Positions 1 through 9,765 of a stretch of 36,476 bases of DNA are shown piece after piece (positions within the stretch are counted from its first letter, which is position 1; each line of letters starts with the position of its first letter). The position numbers and the translations under genes are program-made. Below the pieces are notes generated by a model that was given only the letters and a program-made list of their open reading frames with translations, did no database searches and was not told where the DNA came from. The DNA is from an uncultured Candidatus Saccharibacteria bacterium (lineage in GTDB: Bacteria > Patescibacteriota > Saccharimonadia > Saccharimonadales > Saccharimonadaceae), in assembly GCA_947306055.1 (NCBI GenBank), contig CAMZFK010000005.1:1-36476 (forward strand). Reading direction: 5' to 3'.

Positions 1-33
1 TCGCGGTTTATTTCTCTTATTACCTTCCATCAT
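1..33 (-). CDS. 5' end of a minus-strand gene running off the left edge (MMEGNKRNKPR...)
   Basis: Minus strand reads TGA-TACAAT-N6-ATG with ATG at 33..31 and 11 open codons to the edge; same promoter-start layout as other genes here. Confidence 0.5.
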   Translation of the reverse strand, partial: MMEGNKRNKPR

Positions 34-81
34 ATTTATATTGTATCATAAAATTCTTTTTTATGGTAAAATAAAGACATT

Positions 82-157
82 AGGGGTGTAGCTCAGTTGG
101 TAGAGCACCGGTCTCCAAAACCGGGTGTCGCGAGTTCAAGTCTTGCCGCCCCTGCCA
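82..157 (+). tRNA. tRNA-Trp (anticodon CCA)
   Basis: Acceptor AGGGGTG/CGCCCCT, anticodon stem CCGGT/ACCGG with loop CTCCAAA, T arm GTTCAAG, encoded GCCA end. Confidence 0.95.
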
Positions 158-165
158 GTATTATT

Positions 166-1188
166 ATGAAATTACAAAGACGATATCGTAAAATACGGAT
201 TATTTTAGTTGCAGCCCTTTGCATTGTCACTGCGGGGATAGTAGTGATTAATGCTTTAATGAAAGTATATCATCAAAAGATAAACGAACGGCCTACTGAT
301 CTAGTGGCCGGTTTTTGTGCTGGAATTGAAGATTTGCCCCCTGAAATCACCCTAAATGGTGATGGAGCGATGACTTTGACCGTAGGAAATGCTTATGAGG
401 AGCTTGGTGCAGAATTTTTGGATGACTGCGACGAGGTAGAGCTTCAAATTGCTGGAGCCGTAGATACCAACACTCCGGGCATATACACCATAAGTTACGA
501 AGCTACAGATTCTTCGCAAAATCACACCATCGCGACGCGTACGATTACCATTGTCCCTGAATATCGTGGGGTAATTTACCTCACTTTTGACGATGGTCCA
601 GGAGCTTATACTAACGAGCTCTTGGATATTTTGAAAAAATACAACGTCAAGGCGACTTTCTTTGTGACTGGCGCGGGTGACGACGCGACGATTTTACGCG
701 AATACCAAGAAGGTCATGCCGTAGGTTTGCACACAGCTTCACATAATTACGCATACATTTACCAAAATATGAATAATTTCTTCGCGGATCTAGAAGCCGT
801 AGGGAGTCGCGTAAAAAATATTACGGGTGAAGATTCATACTTGATTCGCTTCCCGGGCGGAAGCTCGAATACTGTTAGCTCTCGCTATGATGGCGGTACA
901 CGTATTATGAGCAAATTGGCTTCAGAAGTCGAGCGTCGCGGATATACATATTTTGATTGGAATATTTCTTCGGGGGACGCCGGAAGTGCGACTTCCGCAG
1001 ACCAAGTTTATCGTAATGTAGTTTCAAGGCTAACTGACGGCGGCGAATTTGTAGTGTTACAACACGATATCAAGAAATTTTCAGTAGACGCGGTCGAGAG
1101 AATTATCAACTATGGTCTTTCTAATGGTTATACTTTTAAGAAATTGACCAGCTCTGCTTTTTCTGCACATCACGGCATAAATAATTAA
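166..1188 (+). CDS. Membrane-anchored polysaccharide deacetylase (NodB domain) with an N-terminal Ig-like DUF5011-type domain
   Basis: YLTFDDGPG motif, HTASH motif, N-terminal TM segment. The ORF-track start at 97 lies inside the tRNA; ATG166 is the plausible start. Confidence 0.88.
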   Translation: MKLQRRYRKIRIILVAALCIVTAGIVVINALMKVYHQKINERPTDLVAGFCAGIEDLPPEITLNGDGAMTLTVGNAYEELGAEFLDDCDEVELQIAGAVDTNTPGIYTISYEATDSSQNHTIATRTITIVPEYRGVIYLTFDDGPGAYTNELLDILKKYNVKATFFVTGAGDDATILREYQEGHAVGLHTASHNYAYIYQNMNNFFADLEAVGSRVKNITGEDSYLIRFPGGSSNTVSSRYDGGTRIMSKLASEVERRGYTYFDWNISSGDAGSATSADQVYRNVVSRLTDGGEFVVLQHDIKKFSVDAVERIINYGLSNGYTFKKLTSSAFSAHHGINN

Positions 1189-1225
1189 TACACATTCTCA
1201 AAAAGTGTGTTACAATATAGGTATT

Positions 1226-1720
1226 ATGGAAGGTAAAAAATCAAAGTCACGAGCGCTGCTCATCTTCGGTGCGCCTTGTAGTGGCAAGACTACTTTTAGT
1301 GAAAAATTCGCTAAGAAGTTTGACATTGCCTATTACAATTTTGATGAGATCAGAGCTCAACAAAGATTGACTCATAAGAATATCATTCTTATCATGAGTC
1401 TTCTCGCGCGCACTGGCAAGACATTAATTTTTGAAGGTGGTCTTGATACCGAGAAAGATCGCGAAGAAGTCTATAACCTCCTTCGTGCCGCAGGCTACGA
1501 TTTTTCATTGATTTGGATTCAGACCGACGTCAGCACGATTAAGTCACGCCTAAAAAACAAATACAAGTCTGTCAATATGGCTAAAGAAGTGTATGACACT
1601 ACCGTTTCCGCAATGGAGGCTCCAACGGAGATAGAAAGACCAATAATTCTATCCGGCAAGCATACCTTTGAGACTCAGACTAAGCATGTACTTGCTGGTT
1701 TAGCTGATGCGAATAGATGA
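1226..1720 (+). CDS. P-loop kinase (AAA_33/zeta-toxin-like ATPase)
   Basis: Walker A GAPCSGKTT; preceded by TGT-TACAAT 9 nt before ATG1226; TGA stop. Confidence 0.7.
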   Translation: MEGKKSKSRALLIFGAPCSGKTTFSEKFAKKFDIAYYNFDEIRAQQRLTHKNIILIMSLLARTGKTLIFEGGLDTEKDREEVYNLLRAAGYDFSLIWIQTDVSTIKSRLKNKYKSVNMAKEVYDTTVSAMEAPTEIERPIILSGKHTFETQTKHVLAGLADANR

Positions 1721-2252
1721 TCCAGAATTTGGTGAAGTATTAGTCCGTAAAAGCCCGCTTGCACGCGGAGTGAGGTTTTCGATTTCCACTTCTGGGAGGT
1801 TGCAGATGTCTGTACCGACGTATACTTCTGCTTTTCTTGCGAAAAGATTTCTAAACTCAAATCGCGCGGTTATCCGCGAGAAGCTTCCAATTAAAGACCC
1901 ACGCGAGCAACGTGCGCGCGACTATCAGAAGAAGCTCCTTTCAAAAAAAGCCAAAGAATACCTTCCTTATCGCCTAGAATATTATGCGAAGCTTTATGGC
2001 TACACTTATGACAAATGTCGCTTAACCCATGCCAATACTCGGTGGGGGAGCTGTTCGTCTAATAAGACGATTTCCTTAAACATTGGGCTGATGAAAGTCC
2101 CGGAGCCTTTAAGAGATTACGTAATTTTGCATGAACTAGCGCACTTAAATCACATGAATCACTCTAGAGATTTCTGGGCCGAGGTAGCTTTGCATGACAA
2201 AAACTACAAGACACACGAAAAGAAACTCAAAATGCTTAATCCTGGAGTATAA
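1707..2252 (+). CDS. YgjP-like zinc metallopeptidase
   Basis: WGSCSS and HELAHLNHMNHSRDFW motifs. Confidence 0.88.
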   Translation: MRIDDPEFGEVLVRKSPLARGVRFSISTSGRLQMSVPTYTSAFLAKRFLNSNRAVIREKLPIKDPREQRARDYQKKLLSKKAKEYLPYRLEYYAKLYGYTYDKCRLTHANTRWGSCSSNKTISLNIGLMKVPEPLRDYVILHELAHLNHMNHSRDFWAEVALHDKNYKTHEKKLKMLNPGV

Positions 2253-2583
2253 TCGAGACTTCGGTCCCAAAGCCAACCCGTGATTTGACTTTTATGCGGT
2301 CGCCAGAAAGGATTTTGCAGGCCGTCTTAGATAAAACGGTGCCAGTATCAGTAACGATGATCTTATCTTTTCTGACGGAGACGTTAATGGAGCCCTGTCT
2401 CGTACGTTCAAGCGCAGATTTGAGGTTTTTGTCTAAATCTTTTTCTAACTGCTCTCTTTTTGCTTTTTCATTGATTGATATTGTTGTGTCTGGAAAATCG
2501 AGATTCAAAGATACGCCTACTTTTGAAGCGATAGGTAGGTATTTTTGGTAAATTTTGTGAATAATTTCTGCAATACGTTCCAT
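2236..2583 (-). CDS. Small hypothetical protein with weak resemblance to the C-terminal part of a GHKL ATPase
   Basis: Complete ORF with TATAAT upstream on minus strand; segments INVSVRKDKIIVTDTGT and VKSRVGFGTEVSIIL. Confidence 0.6.
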   Translation of the reverse strand: MERIAEIIHKIYQKYLPIASKVGVSLNLDFPDTTISINEKAKREQLEKDLDKNLKSALERTRQGSINVSVRKDKIIVTDTGTVLSKTACKILSGDRIKVKSRVGFGTEVSIILQD

Positions 2584-2646
2584 TTCTAATGAAGATTATA
2601 GCACATATCATAAATACTTATGCTATAATGAGAAAAAGGAGTTAAT

Positions 2647-3141
2647 GTGGAGCTTAAAAAAAGTTTTAGTCGACGCAAACTTTTGGCTATCATTTATGTT
2701 GTTTTTGCTTTTTGTTATTTTGTATTTGGCTTGCAGTCGGCTAGAGCATTTAGTTATCATACTTCTGCGGAATTACGAATTCCAGCCATTGGCCTTGTTT
2801 CCGATGTGACTACTTTAGCACTCGACAACCACACCTTAAATACACCAGATGAAATTGTGGGGAGTTTTTCAAAGACAAAAAATAACACCCTTCTCGTGGG
2901 ACATTCTACGACGGTTTTTAAAAATCTTTCTGAAGTAAAAATTGGCGATAATGTCTTCTACGACAATAAGGAATATTTGGTGATTAGTGCTACTACGTAT
3001 CCGAAAGAGGAAATCAATATGAATCGCTTGCTAGCATACACGGATAGTGAGGCCATCAAGATCATGACTTGCTCAGGGGAAATCTTTTATAATGGCGATG
3101 CTTCGCATCGACTAATTATTACTGCCGTATTAGTTCAATAG
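2647..3141 (+). CDS. Sortase family protein (GTG start)
   Basis: N-terminal TM, LVGHSTT (catalytic His), IMTCSG (catalytic Cys); SD AAGGAG and TGC-TATAAT upstream. Confidence 0.82.
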   Translation: MELKKSFSRRKLLAIIYVVFAFCYFVFGLQSARAFSYHTSAELRIPAIGLVSDVTTLALDNHTLNTPDEIVGSFSKTKNNTLLVGHSTTVFKNLSEVKIGDNVFYDNKEYLVISATTYPKEEINMNRLLAYTDSEAIKIMTCSGEIFYNGDASHRLIITAVLVQ

Positions 3142-5074
3142 CAAATCCGCCACCTGGCGCAAGATATATATCTAGAATGTCGCTTCTTCCGACGTGTTTT
3201 TCTGAAATATTTATGCCAAACGGGTTCTCTCGGTAGTGTGCGTCTGGCGAGTCGCAGTAAAGTTTGGCCCTATAAACTCCGTCGTCCAAAAAGCTCAGAT
3301 TAATGTGCACGCTGCGACTATTTTCGTCTGTTACGCCACCGATGTACCAATTCTCACTATCCCTATCCTTTCTCGCTACGACGTAGTATTCGCCGACCTC
3401 ACCAGCAAGCGGGATGGTCTTGGCAAAATTAACCGGCACGTTTCTTATGAAGTTGAATGCGTCAGGGAAGCGCTCTTCATAAATAAAAGGTCTGTCCGCA
3501 GCCATCGCCATGCCAGAATAAATAGTAACAAAATAAGCCAGCTGGCGGGCAATTGTAGTAGAAATACGTTTTACATTATTGGTAATATCTAAAATGCCAC
3601 TTGTATAATCCATGCCGCCCGACAAAAGTCTTGTGTATGGTAAATAACATGCGTGCGAAGGCAAAAGCGCTCCGCCTTCATATTCTTGGCCACGAGCCCC
3701 CTCGCGACTAAGCAAATTCGGGAAAGTACGCTCGATGCCAGTGCCTTTGATCGGCTCATGGATGTCTAAGCAAATGTGCTTTTTTGCAGCTAGTTCAAGT
3801 GTTTTTTGATAATGGTTCACGCCGAGTTGCGAGTGATGAAATTCACGACGGCCGTTTATCACCATCATACTACCAGCATAGCCAGTTTTGATATAATGTA
3901 CATCATTTACCGCATAATAGTTGTAGGCATCGTCTAGCTGCTGTTCATAATTATCTACAAAGCCGACCGTTTCGTGATGACCCACAATCTCAACTCCTTT
4001 AGCCTTAGCATAATTTGCCACCTCTTCCAGGTTGAAATCTGGTGTCGTAGTTGTAAATTTGTTGTTGACACCATTTTCAAGCCAATTACCCTCCCAGCCG
4101 TCATTCCAACCTTCGATAAGGAGGCCGCTTATTCCTAATCTTACAGCAGCGTCAATATACTCTTTGGCGTGAGCAGTAGTCGCTCCGTGCCTCTCGCCTG
4201 GGGCCCAAGTCCATTCACCGACATACATTGCCCACCAAATACCAATAAATTTAAGTGGTTTCACCCATGAAAAGTCAGATTTTGGTGGGTCATTTAGAGC
4301 GTAAATCATTCTATTTGTAGTAAGCTCCAAGCACGAGTCTGCGATCATAATGACACGCCACGGCGTCTTAAAAGGTAAATTTACATGCGCACGGGTCCCG
4401 TCCGATAATGGCGTGATATCGGATTTGAGTGCGTAATTATTGTCCAATACTAACGTCATTGAACCATAGTCATAGAGCGCTGCTTCATGGATTGCAAGAT
4501 AAAATCCGTTTGGGGTACGCATTGTGAGTGGGGTATGCACGGGGTGCGCTAAATCATAAACTAAAGTCTTCTCGTAATTATATTCGTAGCGGTCTGGCTG
4601 ATAGGCTGGGATTTTCCATGCCGTAGTGTTTAGGTCGAGTTTAAATTCGGTCTGTTCGTCTTTTATGGTGATTCTTTGAAATTTTGGCTGCGGTGGAATT
4701 TCGTAGCGAAAAGCTACGCCTTCATCAAAAACCCTAAAACGCACAGTGAAAATCCGGTGAGATTTCTCGGATTCCGAAAGATAAAAGGCTGCTTCTTCGT
4801 AATGGTCGCGGATCTGGCTTTCTTCGCCCCACGGCATGTTGAAGGTCTCGTCATGGATGCGTCTAGTGGTGCGGATTAGCCTTAGCCCGTTTTGGAATGG
4901 CTCCTCACCACAAAGTGACAACCCCAAATTCGACGGCCTAATGATGGGCTTTTCATCTTTTGAAATAGTATAAAAAATTCGATTGTCTTTTAAGGTGAAT
5001 TGACACTTAATTCTGCCATTTGGCGAAATAATTTCTTTGATCGCAGTATCGTGCCATTTTGCCCACTTAAACAT
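3119..5074 (-). CDS. Glycoside hydrolase family 97 (SusB-like alpha-glucosidase), no signal peptide
   Basis: LLIEGWNDGWEGNW, YIKTGYAG, DIHEPIKGTGIERTFPNLLSREGARGQEYE resemble the GH97 catalytic region. Confidence 0.88.
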   Translation of the reverse strand: MFKWAKWHDTAIKEIISPNGRIKCQFTLKDNRIFYTISKDEKPIIRPSNLGLSLCGEEPFQNGLRLIRTTRRIHDETFNMPWGEESQIRDHYEEAAFYLSESEKSHRIFTVRFRVFDEGVAFRYEIPPQPKFQRITIKDEQTEFKLDLNTTAWKIPAYQPDRYEYNYEKTLVYDLAHPVHTPLTMRTPNGFYLAIHEAALYDYGSMTLVLDNNYALKSDITPLSDGTRAHVNLPFKTPWRVIMIADSCLELTTNRMIYALNDPPKSDFSWVKPLKFIGIWWAMYVGEWTWAPGERHGATTAHAKEYIDAAVRLGISGLLIEGWNDGWEGNWLENGVNNKFTTTTPDFNLEEVANYAKAKGVEIVGHHETVGFVDNYEQQLDDAYNYYAVNDVHYIKTGYAGSMMVINGRREFHHSQLGVNHYQKTLELAAKKHICLDIHEPIKGTGIERTFPNLLSREGARGQEYEGGALLPSHACYLPYTRLLSGGMDYTSGILDITNNVKRISTTIARQLAYFVTIYSGMAMAADRPFIYEERFPDAFNFIRNVPVNFAKTIPLAGEVGEYYVVARKDRDSENWYIGGVTDENSRSVHINLSFLDDGVYRAKLYCDSPDAHYRENPFGINISEKHVGRSDILDIYLAPGGGFAIELIRQ

Positions 5075-5119
5075 AATCTAAATATATCATATCTAGCACT
5101 ATTATGCTATAATATGTAT

Positions 5120-6607
5120 ATGACAAAGGGGAACGAAAAGGGCGGGAAACCTTGGGCAAAGATTGCTGTTTTTAGTATACTTATCTTTTTATTGATTTCT
5201 GTTGGGACCTTTTTCGGCGTGCAATTTTTCACGAAAACTGGTATTTTTAAAATTCCTGGCGTAGTATATTATGACGAAAGCTTAGACGATGAAGAACTAG
5301 CAATTTTGAAGACAATTTTCACCGACGAGGTAGTACTTGATAAGGACGTGGCCGTCTCGGCAGAAAACTACCTATCAAGACCAGAGTTAAAGCCTGGCGA
5401 GTTCCTCTATCAAATCGTAATTCCGGTGACAGATTTTTATAGTTCTGAGACAAATATCGATATAGCGGAGCCCTATGAATTATTTAGAAATAGCAACTAC
5501 GAGATTATTAGCGTAGAGGACTTGGATTTTTCAAAAAAAATACTTTCAATTAATAACGAATACTATCTTGATAGCTTTGACTCTGGAGCAGTCTTCCATG
5601 TCGTTAAGTTTGATTCTGAAGCCTACGAGGAGGAGATTGCCCCGCTCATCGGTGACACTTTCTCAAAAACTTGGCCGGACAAGGCAAGTGTTTTGACTTT
5701 TGCTCAGACCGGAGTAACGGCGCTTTCTCGTAGGATGAATGCGAAATTGAGTGAAGTCGGCGATGCGACTTATTTTGCCAAAAATATCGGCGATTTCTTG
5801 GCGTCTTTTGACCTTACGCATACGTCAAATGAATCTTCGTTTACGAGTTTTGCCACATCAAAAAACATCTGTTCGGACAAGCGTTTTATTAATACTTTGA
5901 CGGCGATCGGCCTAGACATTGTAGAACTCACCGGCAATCACAACCAAGATTGTGGTGACGATGCAGCGATTGACACTATTTCAATTTATGAAGCTAACGG
6001 CATCAAAACTGTCGGCGGCGGTAGGACGGCGGATGAAGCGGCGGTACCACTTAATATTTCCGAAAAGGGAAATAATATCACGATGCTTGGATTCAACCTA
6101 TCTACCGGCGGAGCGACGCTTGATAACACGCCTGGTGCTAATCAATATTATGAGGATGTCGCAAAGAGACAAATTGCGGAGGCCAAGGCTCGTGGTGATT
6201 TCGTACTCGTAGACGTCCAATATTACGAATGCAATAATTACGCCTCAGAATACGAAGACCCGATTTGTGACCGTGCGAATTCTTCCGCTGGCGACCAAAT
6301 AGGGTTCTTTAGAAGTATTATCGATCTTGGTGCAGATATGGTAGTCGGGACCAGTGCGCATCAGCCACAGACTTTTGAGCTATATAACGGCGGAGCAATC
6401 TATTATGGTCTTGGCAATCTGTTTTTTGACCAAATCTGGTGGCCAGGCACGACTAGAAGCCTAGTACTTGTAAATTACTTCTATGAAGGCAAATTATTGC
6501 AGACTAAAATCGTACCGACCATCTACGATGAGACGATGCAGACGAAACTCTTAGACGAGGAGACCAGCAAATGGTTCATCGAAAGGCTGACAAGCGTTCA
6601 TCCATAG
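5120..6607 (+). CDS. CapA-family protein (poly-gamma-glutamate/capsule synthesis-like metallophosphatase fold), membrane anchored
   Basis: ELTGNHNQD, GTSAHQPQTFELYNGGAIYYGLGNLFFDQ; N-terminal TM; TATAAT-N6-ATG5120. Confidence 0.85.
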   Translation: MTKGNEKGGKPWAKIAVFSILIFLLISVGTFFGVQFFTKTGIFKIPGVVYYDESLDDEELAILKTIFTDEVVLDKDVAVSAENYLSRPELKPGEFLYQIVIPVTDFYSSETNIDIAEPYELFRNSNYEIISVEDLDFSKKILSINNEYYLDSFDSGAVFHVVKFDSEAYEEEIAPLIGDTFSKTWPDKASVLTFAQTGVTALSRRMNAKLSEVGDATYFAKNIGDFLASFDLTHTSNESSFTSFATSKNICSDKRFINTLTAIGLDIVELTGNHNQDCGDDAAIDTISIYEANGIKTVGGGRTADEAAVPLNISEKGNNITMLGFNLSTGGATLDNTPGANQYYEDVAKRQIAEAKARGDFVLVDVQYYECNNYASEYEDPICDRANSSAGDQIGFFRSIIDLGADMVVGTSAHQPQTFELYNGGAIYYGLGNLFFDQIWWPGTTRSLVLVNYFYEGKLLQTKIVPTIYDETMQTKLLDEETSKWFIERLTSVHP

Positions 6608-7584
6608 ACAGTCAAAAGACCAAGGCAAGCCCTGATTCTATTAGGCGTCCTCTTGCTGCTCGCATTGTCACTATCATTTTAATTTTTATATCTGCTATGA
6701 TTTTGGTTCTCGTAGTAAATCTTCTTATAGCGTTGGTAGCATTTACCAACATTCCTTCTGTAGACACAAATTCTGGGACGCTTTCAGGCGCGGATGAAAG
6801 TTCCGAAATAACAGAGATAAGCTTAGAAAATTTAACTGATTTACCGATGTCGCCTAAGCGAATCGATTTTCAGCCCGTCATAGATCATTGGGCCGCGTCT
6901 ACTGGTGGCAATAAAAGTGTGCTAGTTTATGATTTAGACCTCAACGAAATAGTTGGGATATACAATCCTAATAAGTCCTATGGCACCGCTTCGCTTTATA
7001 AATTGTTCGTCGTATATGAGGGCTATCGCCGAGTACAGGCCGGGGAATGGGATAAAGACGCAAAAGCTGGTAGCACTGGTAACACTATCTCGAAATGCCT
7101 TGACCTTGCAATACGCCAGTCCAACTCTCCTTGCGCAGAGACTTTATGGGCAATGATTGGGCATAACACGCTAGATGAGATAATTAAGAACGATTTTAAT
7201 ATTACGGACTCAAATATTTCTAATCTCAAATCAAATGTGACAGATATTTACAAAATACTGAAGATTTTTTACGAGCACAGGGACATTACCGACGAATTTT
7301 TAATCGCGCAGATGAAAGATTCTTTCTTAAACCAACCCGTGACGACATATGACTGGCGCAGGGGGCTTCCGAGCGGATTTTCGAAGGCTACCGATGTCTA
7401 TAATAAGGTCGGCTGGGACTATGATGCCGACAAAAAACGTTGGAATATCTACCATGATGCGAGCATCGTGGAATTTCCAGACCTAAATCGTCGTTTCATC
7501 GTCGTCGTGATGACAAACTACGTGTCAAACCAAAGCATCCGAAATCTCGGTACGGAAATCGAAAAGCTAGTACGTGCTGAATAG
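6571..7584 (+). CDS. Membrane-anchored class A beta-lactamase-like serine hydrolase
   Basis: SLYK (SxxK), QSNS (SxN), KVG in place of KTG; N-terminal TM. Confidence 0.8.
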   Translation: MVHRKADKRSSIDSQKTKASPDSIRRPLAARIVTIILIFISAMILVLVVNLLIALVAFTNIPSVDTNSGTLSGADESSEITEISLENLTDLPMSPKRIDFQPVIDHWAASTGGNKSVLVYDLDLNEIVGIYNPNKSYGTASLYKLFVVYEGYRRVQAGEWDKDAKAGSTGNTISKCLDLAIRQSNSPCAETLWAMIGHNTLDEIIKNDFNITDSNISNLKSNVTDIYKILKIFYEHRDITDEFLIAQMKDSFLNQPVTTYDWRRGLPSGFSKATDVYNKVGWDYDADKKRWNIYHDASIVEFPDLNRRFIVVVMTNYVSNQSIRNLGTEIEKLVRAE

Positions 7585-8547
7585 TTGCGCCCAGTAAGTC
7601 TTGTATTCGGTATCTGGAGCGAAGACGAAGCCGACAGACATCTTAGTGTATTTCGGATTTAAAATGTTTTCACGGTGAGACTCTGAATCCATCCAAAGTT
7701 TTACGACCGAAGTCGGCGAGACGGCCGCATTGCCGGCAGCAAGATTCTCGCCGCTAATATCACTTCCGCTAGGCGCAGGGCAAGCCGTGTTCCACTCGCT
7801 GTCATCTGGGCGCGTATGTTCATATCGTGTCACTATTTCTTTGGCGCGAGTATCTGCTGCTTCTTCGCAGGCAGAAGACCAAGACAAAGGCGATAAATCA
7901 TTATCTTTCCTAATATCGTTTACGATATTTAGGACTTCCTGTTTCCATTGCTCTACCGGTGGCTCTACTACATCTACCGTGATGGTATCCTTATACTTAC
8001 CATCATAAGTACCGGCAGTGACTACCGTACTACCGACGCCTTTGATTATTGGCGAGCGGCATTTTTTACTATCATATCCTAGCCAGCTACGAGCAGAATC
8101 ATAAAATCCCGCAATTACATCGGTGTTCGAAGTCTGCCAATACATATTTCCAAGGTCGTAGACTTCGCCACCAAGACATATGTCTACATCCGTCGTGGCA
8201 TAGATTACCATAGAAGTTTCGCCCCAAATTTCGCCATCTGGGATTTCTCTAATCTCCTTAGATATTATTTTTGGCTCGGAAGTGAGGCCAGATTCTTCAT
8301 GCTCTTTGTCATTCTGGGCAACGATATTATTACTTAGCCAAATCACACCAGCGACTAACGCTCCGATAGTTAGGACGATATTAAAAATGCTATATCCGAT
8401 TAGTTTCCTAGGGCGAAGCAGCGACTTGGTCTTGGCACGCCTATGTACTCGATAAATGTATCGACAAAAGGCAATGTCCATCAAGAGTACTGCGGCTAGT
8501 GAAATGATTAGTAATATCGTGAATAATTGCATTTTATTTCCTATCAT
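7567..8547 (-). CDS. CAP/SCP (YkwD-like) domain protein, membrane anchored
   Basis: LNIVNDIRKDNDLSPLSWS...HTRPD...GENLA...SESHRENILNPKYTKMSVGF. Confidence 0.9.
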   Translation of the reverse strand: MIGNKMQLFTILLIISLAAVLLMDIAFCRYIYRVHRRAKTKSLLRPRKLIGYSIFNIVLTIGALVAGVIWLSNNIVAQNDKEHEESGLTSEPKIISKEIREIPDGEIWGETSMVIYATTDVDICLGGEVYDLGNMYWQTSNTDVIAGFYDSARSWLGYDSKKCRSPIIKGVGSTVVTAGTYDGKYKDTITVDVVEPPVEQWKQEVLNIVNDIRKDNDLSPLSWSSACEEAADTRAKEIVTRYEHTRPDDSEWNTACPAPSGSDISGENLAAGNAAVSPTSVVKLWMDSESHRENILNPKYTKMSVGFVFAPDTEYKTYWAQLFSTY

Positions 8548-9760
8548 ATTTATGTAATTCGTCCGTGGCTGGGATAATCGTTACTATATCTGAAATAGTA
8601 AAAAGTCTATATGGGTAGTTATTGATATATATTGTGTAGATCTCACCAAGTGTAAAACTGCTCGCGCCGGCAATCAAATGGTCAAAAACCTTCTTTGAGA
8701 TGTGAGATACTACGGTCTTGCCGGCAGAATCTTTGATTTCTATCTTGGTGCCAGCTAGAAATGTCGTCCCAAAATCAAAATTCACATTAAAAATGCTTGA
8801 ATCTCGTCCTAGAGTTTCGGTTATATCGCCGGCCCCCACGGCAATGACGGTCCCGCCGTCCATAATGATATTAATCCCAGGGTCCAGCGAGCTATTTTTG
8901 CCATTAATCGGCCCGTCGATGGCAATATTGCCGCCCTTGATACGAATGTAGCCGTTACTATCGATACCGTCGCCACCGGTATTTAGATAGATATTGCCAC
9001 CAGTTATATTCACTGCGCATTCTGCATCGACGCTCGCGTCCGGAGCTTCGCTATTTACGGCGTTAATTCCATCATCGGAAGAGTCGATTGTGATTTCTCC
9101 ACCGTCTATCGCTACGATTTTTGCTTCTATCCCTTCGTAGCTGCTCGTGACATTGATTTTGCCTCCTAGGATGATCAGCGCATCGTTTGCGCGCAAGGCA
9201 TCATCCGCGGCTTTGATATTGTAGGTCCCGCTATTTATCTTTAGATTGTCTTTACCGACAATACCATCTTGAAAATTAGCGACGATGTTCAAGGTCCCTT
9301 CGCCAGCAAACGCGAGATTTGCCCTAGAATAAATCACCCCTTTGACTTCGTATTCTTCTAGGTATTTTTGGCCGTCTATCAAGGTATTCTCACCTACGAG
9401 CTCGATCAGCAAATCATCCGCCTCCTTACATACTATTGCTGGGCCAGATGAATTTTTGATTAGGACGTTGTCCAAGATTAGTCGCACCTCTCCATCTGGT
9501 ACGTCGATGATTAGCGAATCGTCCTTCAGATTTCCCGTGACATGATAATTACCAGATTTATTGATGATTTTAGTCTCGCCAAGTACGAGATCATAATACC
9601 GGTATTTATTCCAATTGATTTTTTGATCATTGTCATATAGGCCGGATGCTATAGTGGCATTTTCTGGGGCTAATTTTTCATTAATAAACACCGCGCCCGC
9701 CACAATTGCCGCGAGAAACGCCATTCCGATAGCTAGTAGACCTATACCTTTTTTGGTCAT
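8534..9760 (-). CDS. Cthe_2159-type carbohydrate-binding beta-helix protein
   Basis: Repeating G/D-rich beta-helix strands (KINVTSSYEGIEAKIVAIDGGEITIDSSDDGINA); N-terminal TM; next to DUF4956 and VTC genes. Confidence 0.82.
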   Translation of the reverse strand: MTKKGIGLLAIGMAFLAAIVAGAVFINEKLAPENATIASGLYDNDQKINWNKYRYYDLVLGETKIINKSGNYHVTGNLKDDSLIIDVPDGEVRLILDNVLIKNSSGPAIVCKEADDLLIELVGENTLIDGQKYLEEYEVKGVIYSRANLAFAGEGTLNIVANFQDGIVGKDNLKINSGTYNIKAADDALRANDALIILGGKINVTSSYEGIEAKIVAIDGGEITIDSSDDGINAVNSEAPDASVDAECAVNITGGNIYLNTGGDGIDSNGYIRIKGGNIAIDGPINGKNSSLDPGINIIMDGGTVIAVGAGDITETLGRDSSIFNVNFDFGTTFLAGTKIEIKDSAGKTVVSHISKKVFDHLIAGASSFTLGEIYTIYINNYPYRLFTISDIVTIIPATDELHKYDRK

Positions 9761-9765
9761 AGGGA

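Noticed and set aside
97-165. ORF-track N-terminus MVEHRSPKPGVASSSLAAPASII of the deacetylase
   Set aside because: Encoded by tRNA-Trp sequence; start reassigned to ATG166
3236-3592. 118-aa + strand ORF antisense to GH97
   Set aside because: Lies inside a well-supported GH97 gene; no promoter/SD support and no recognisable domain
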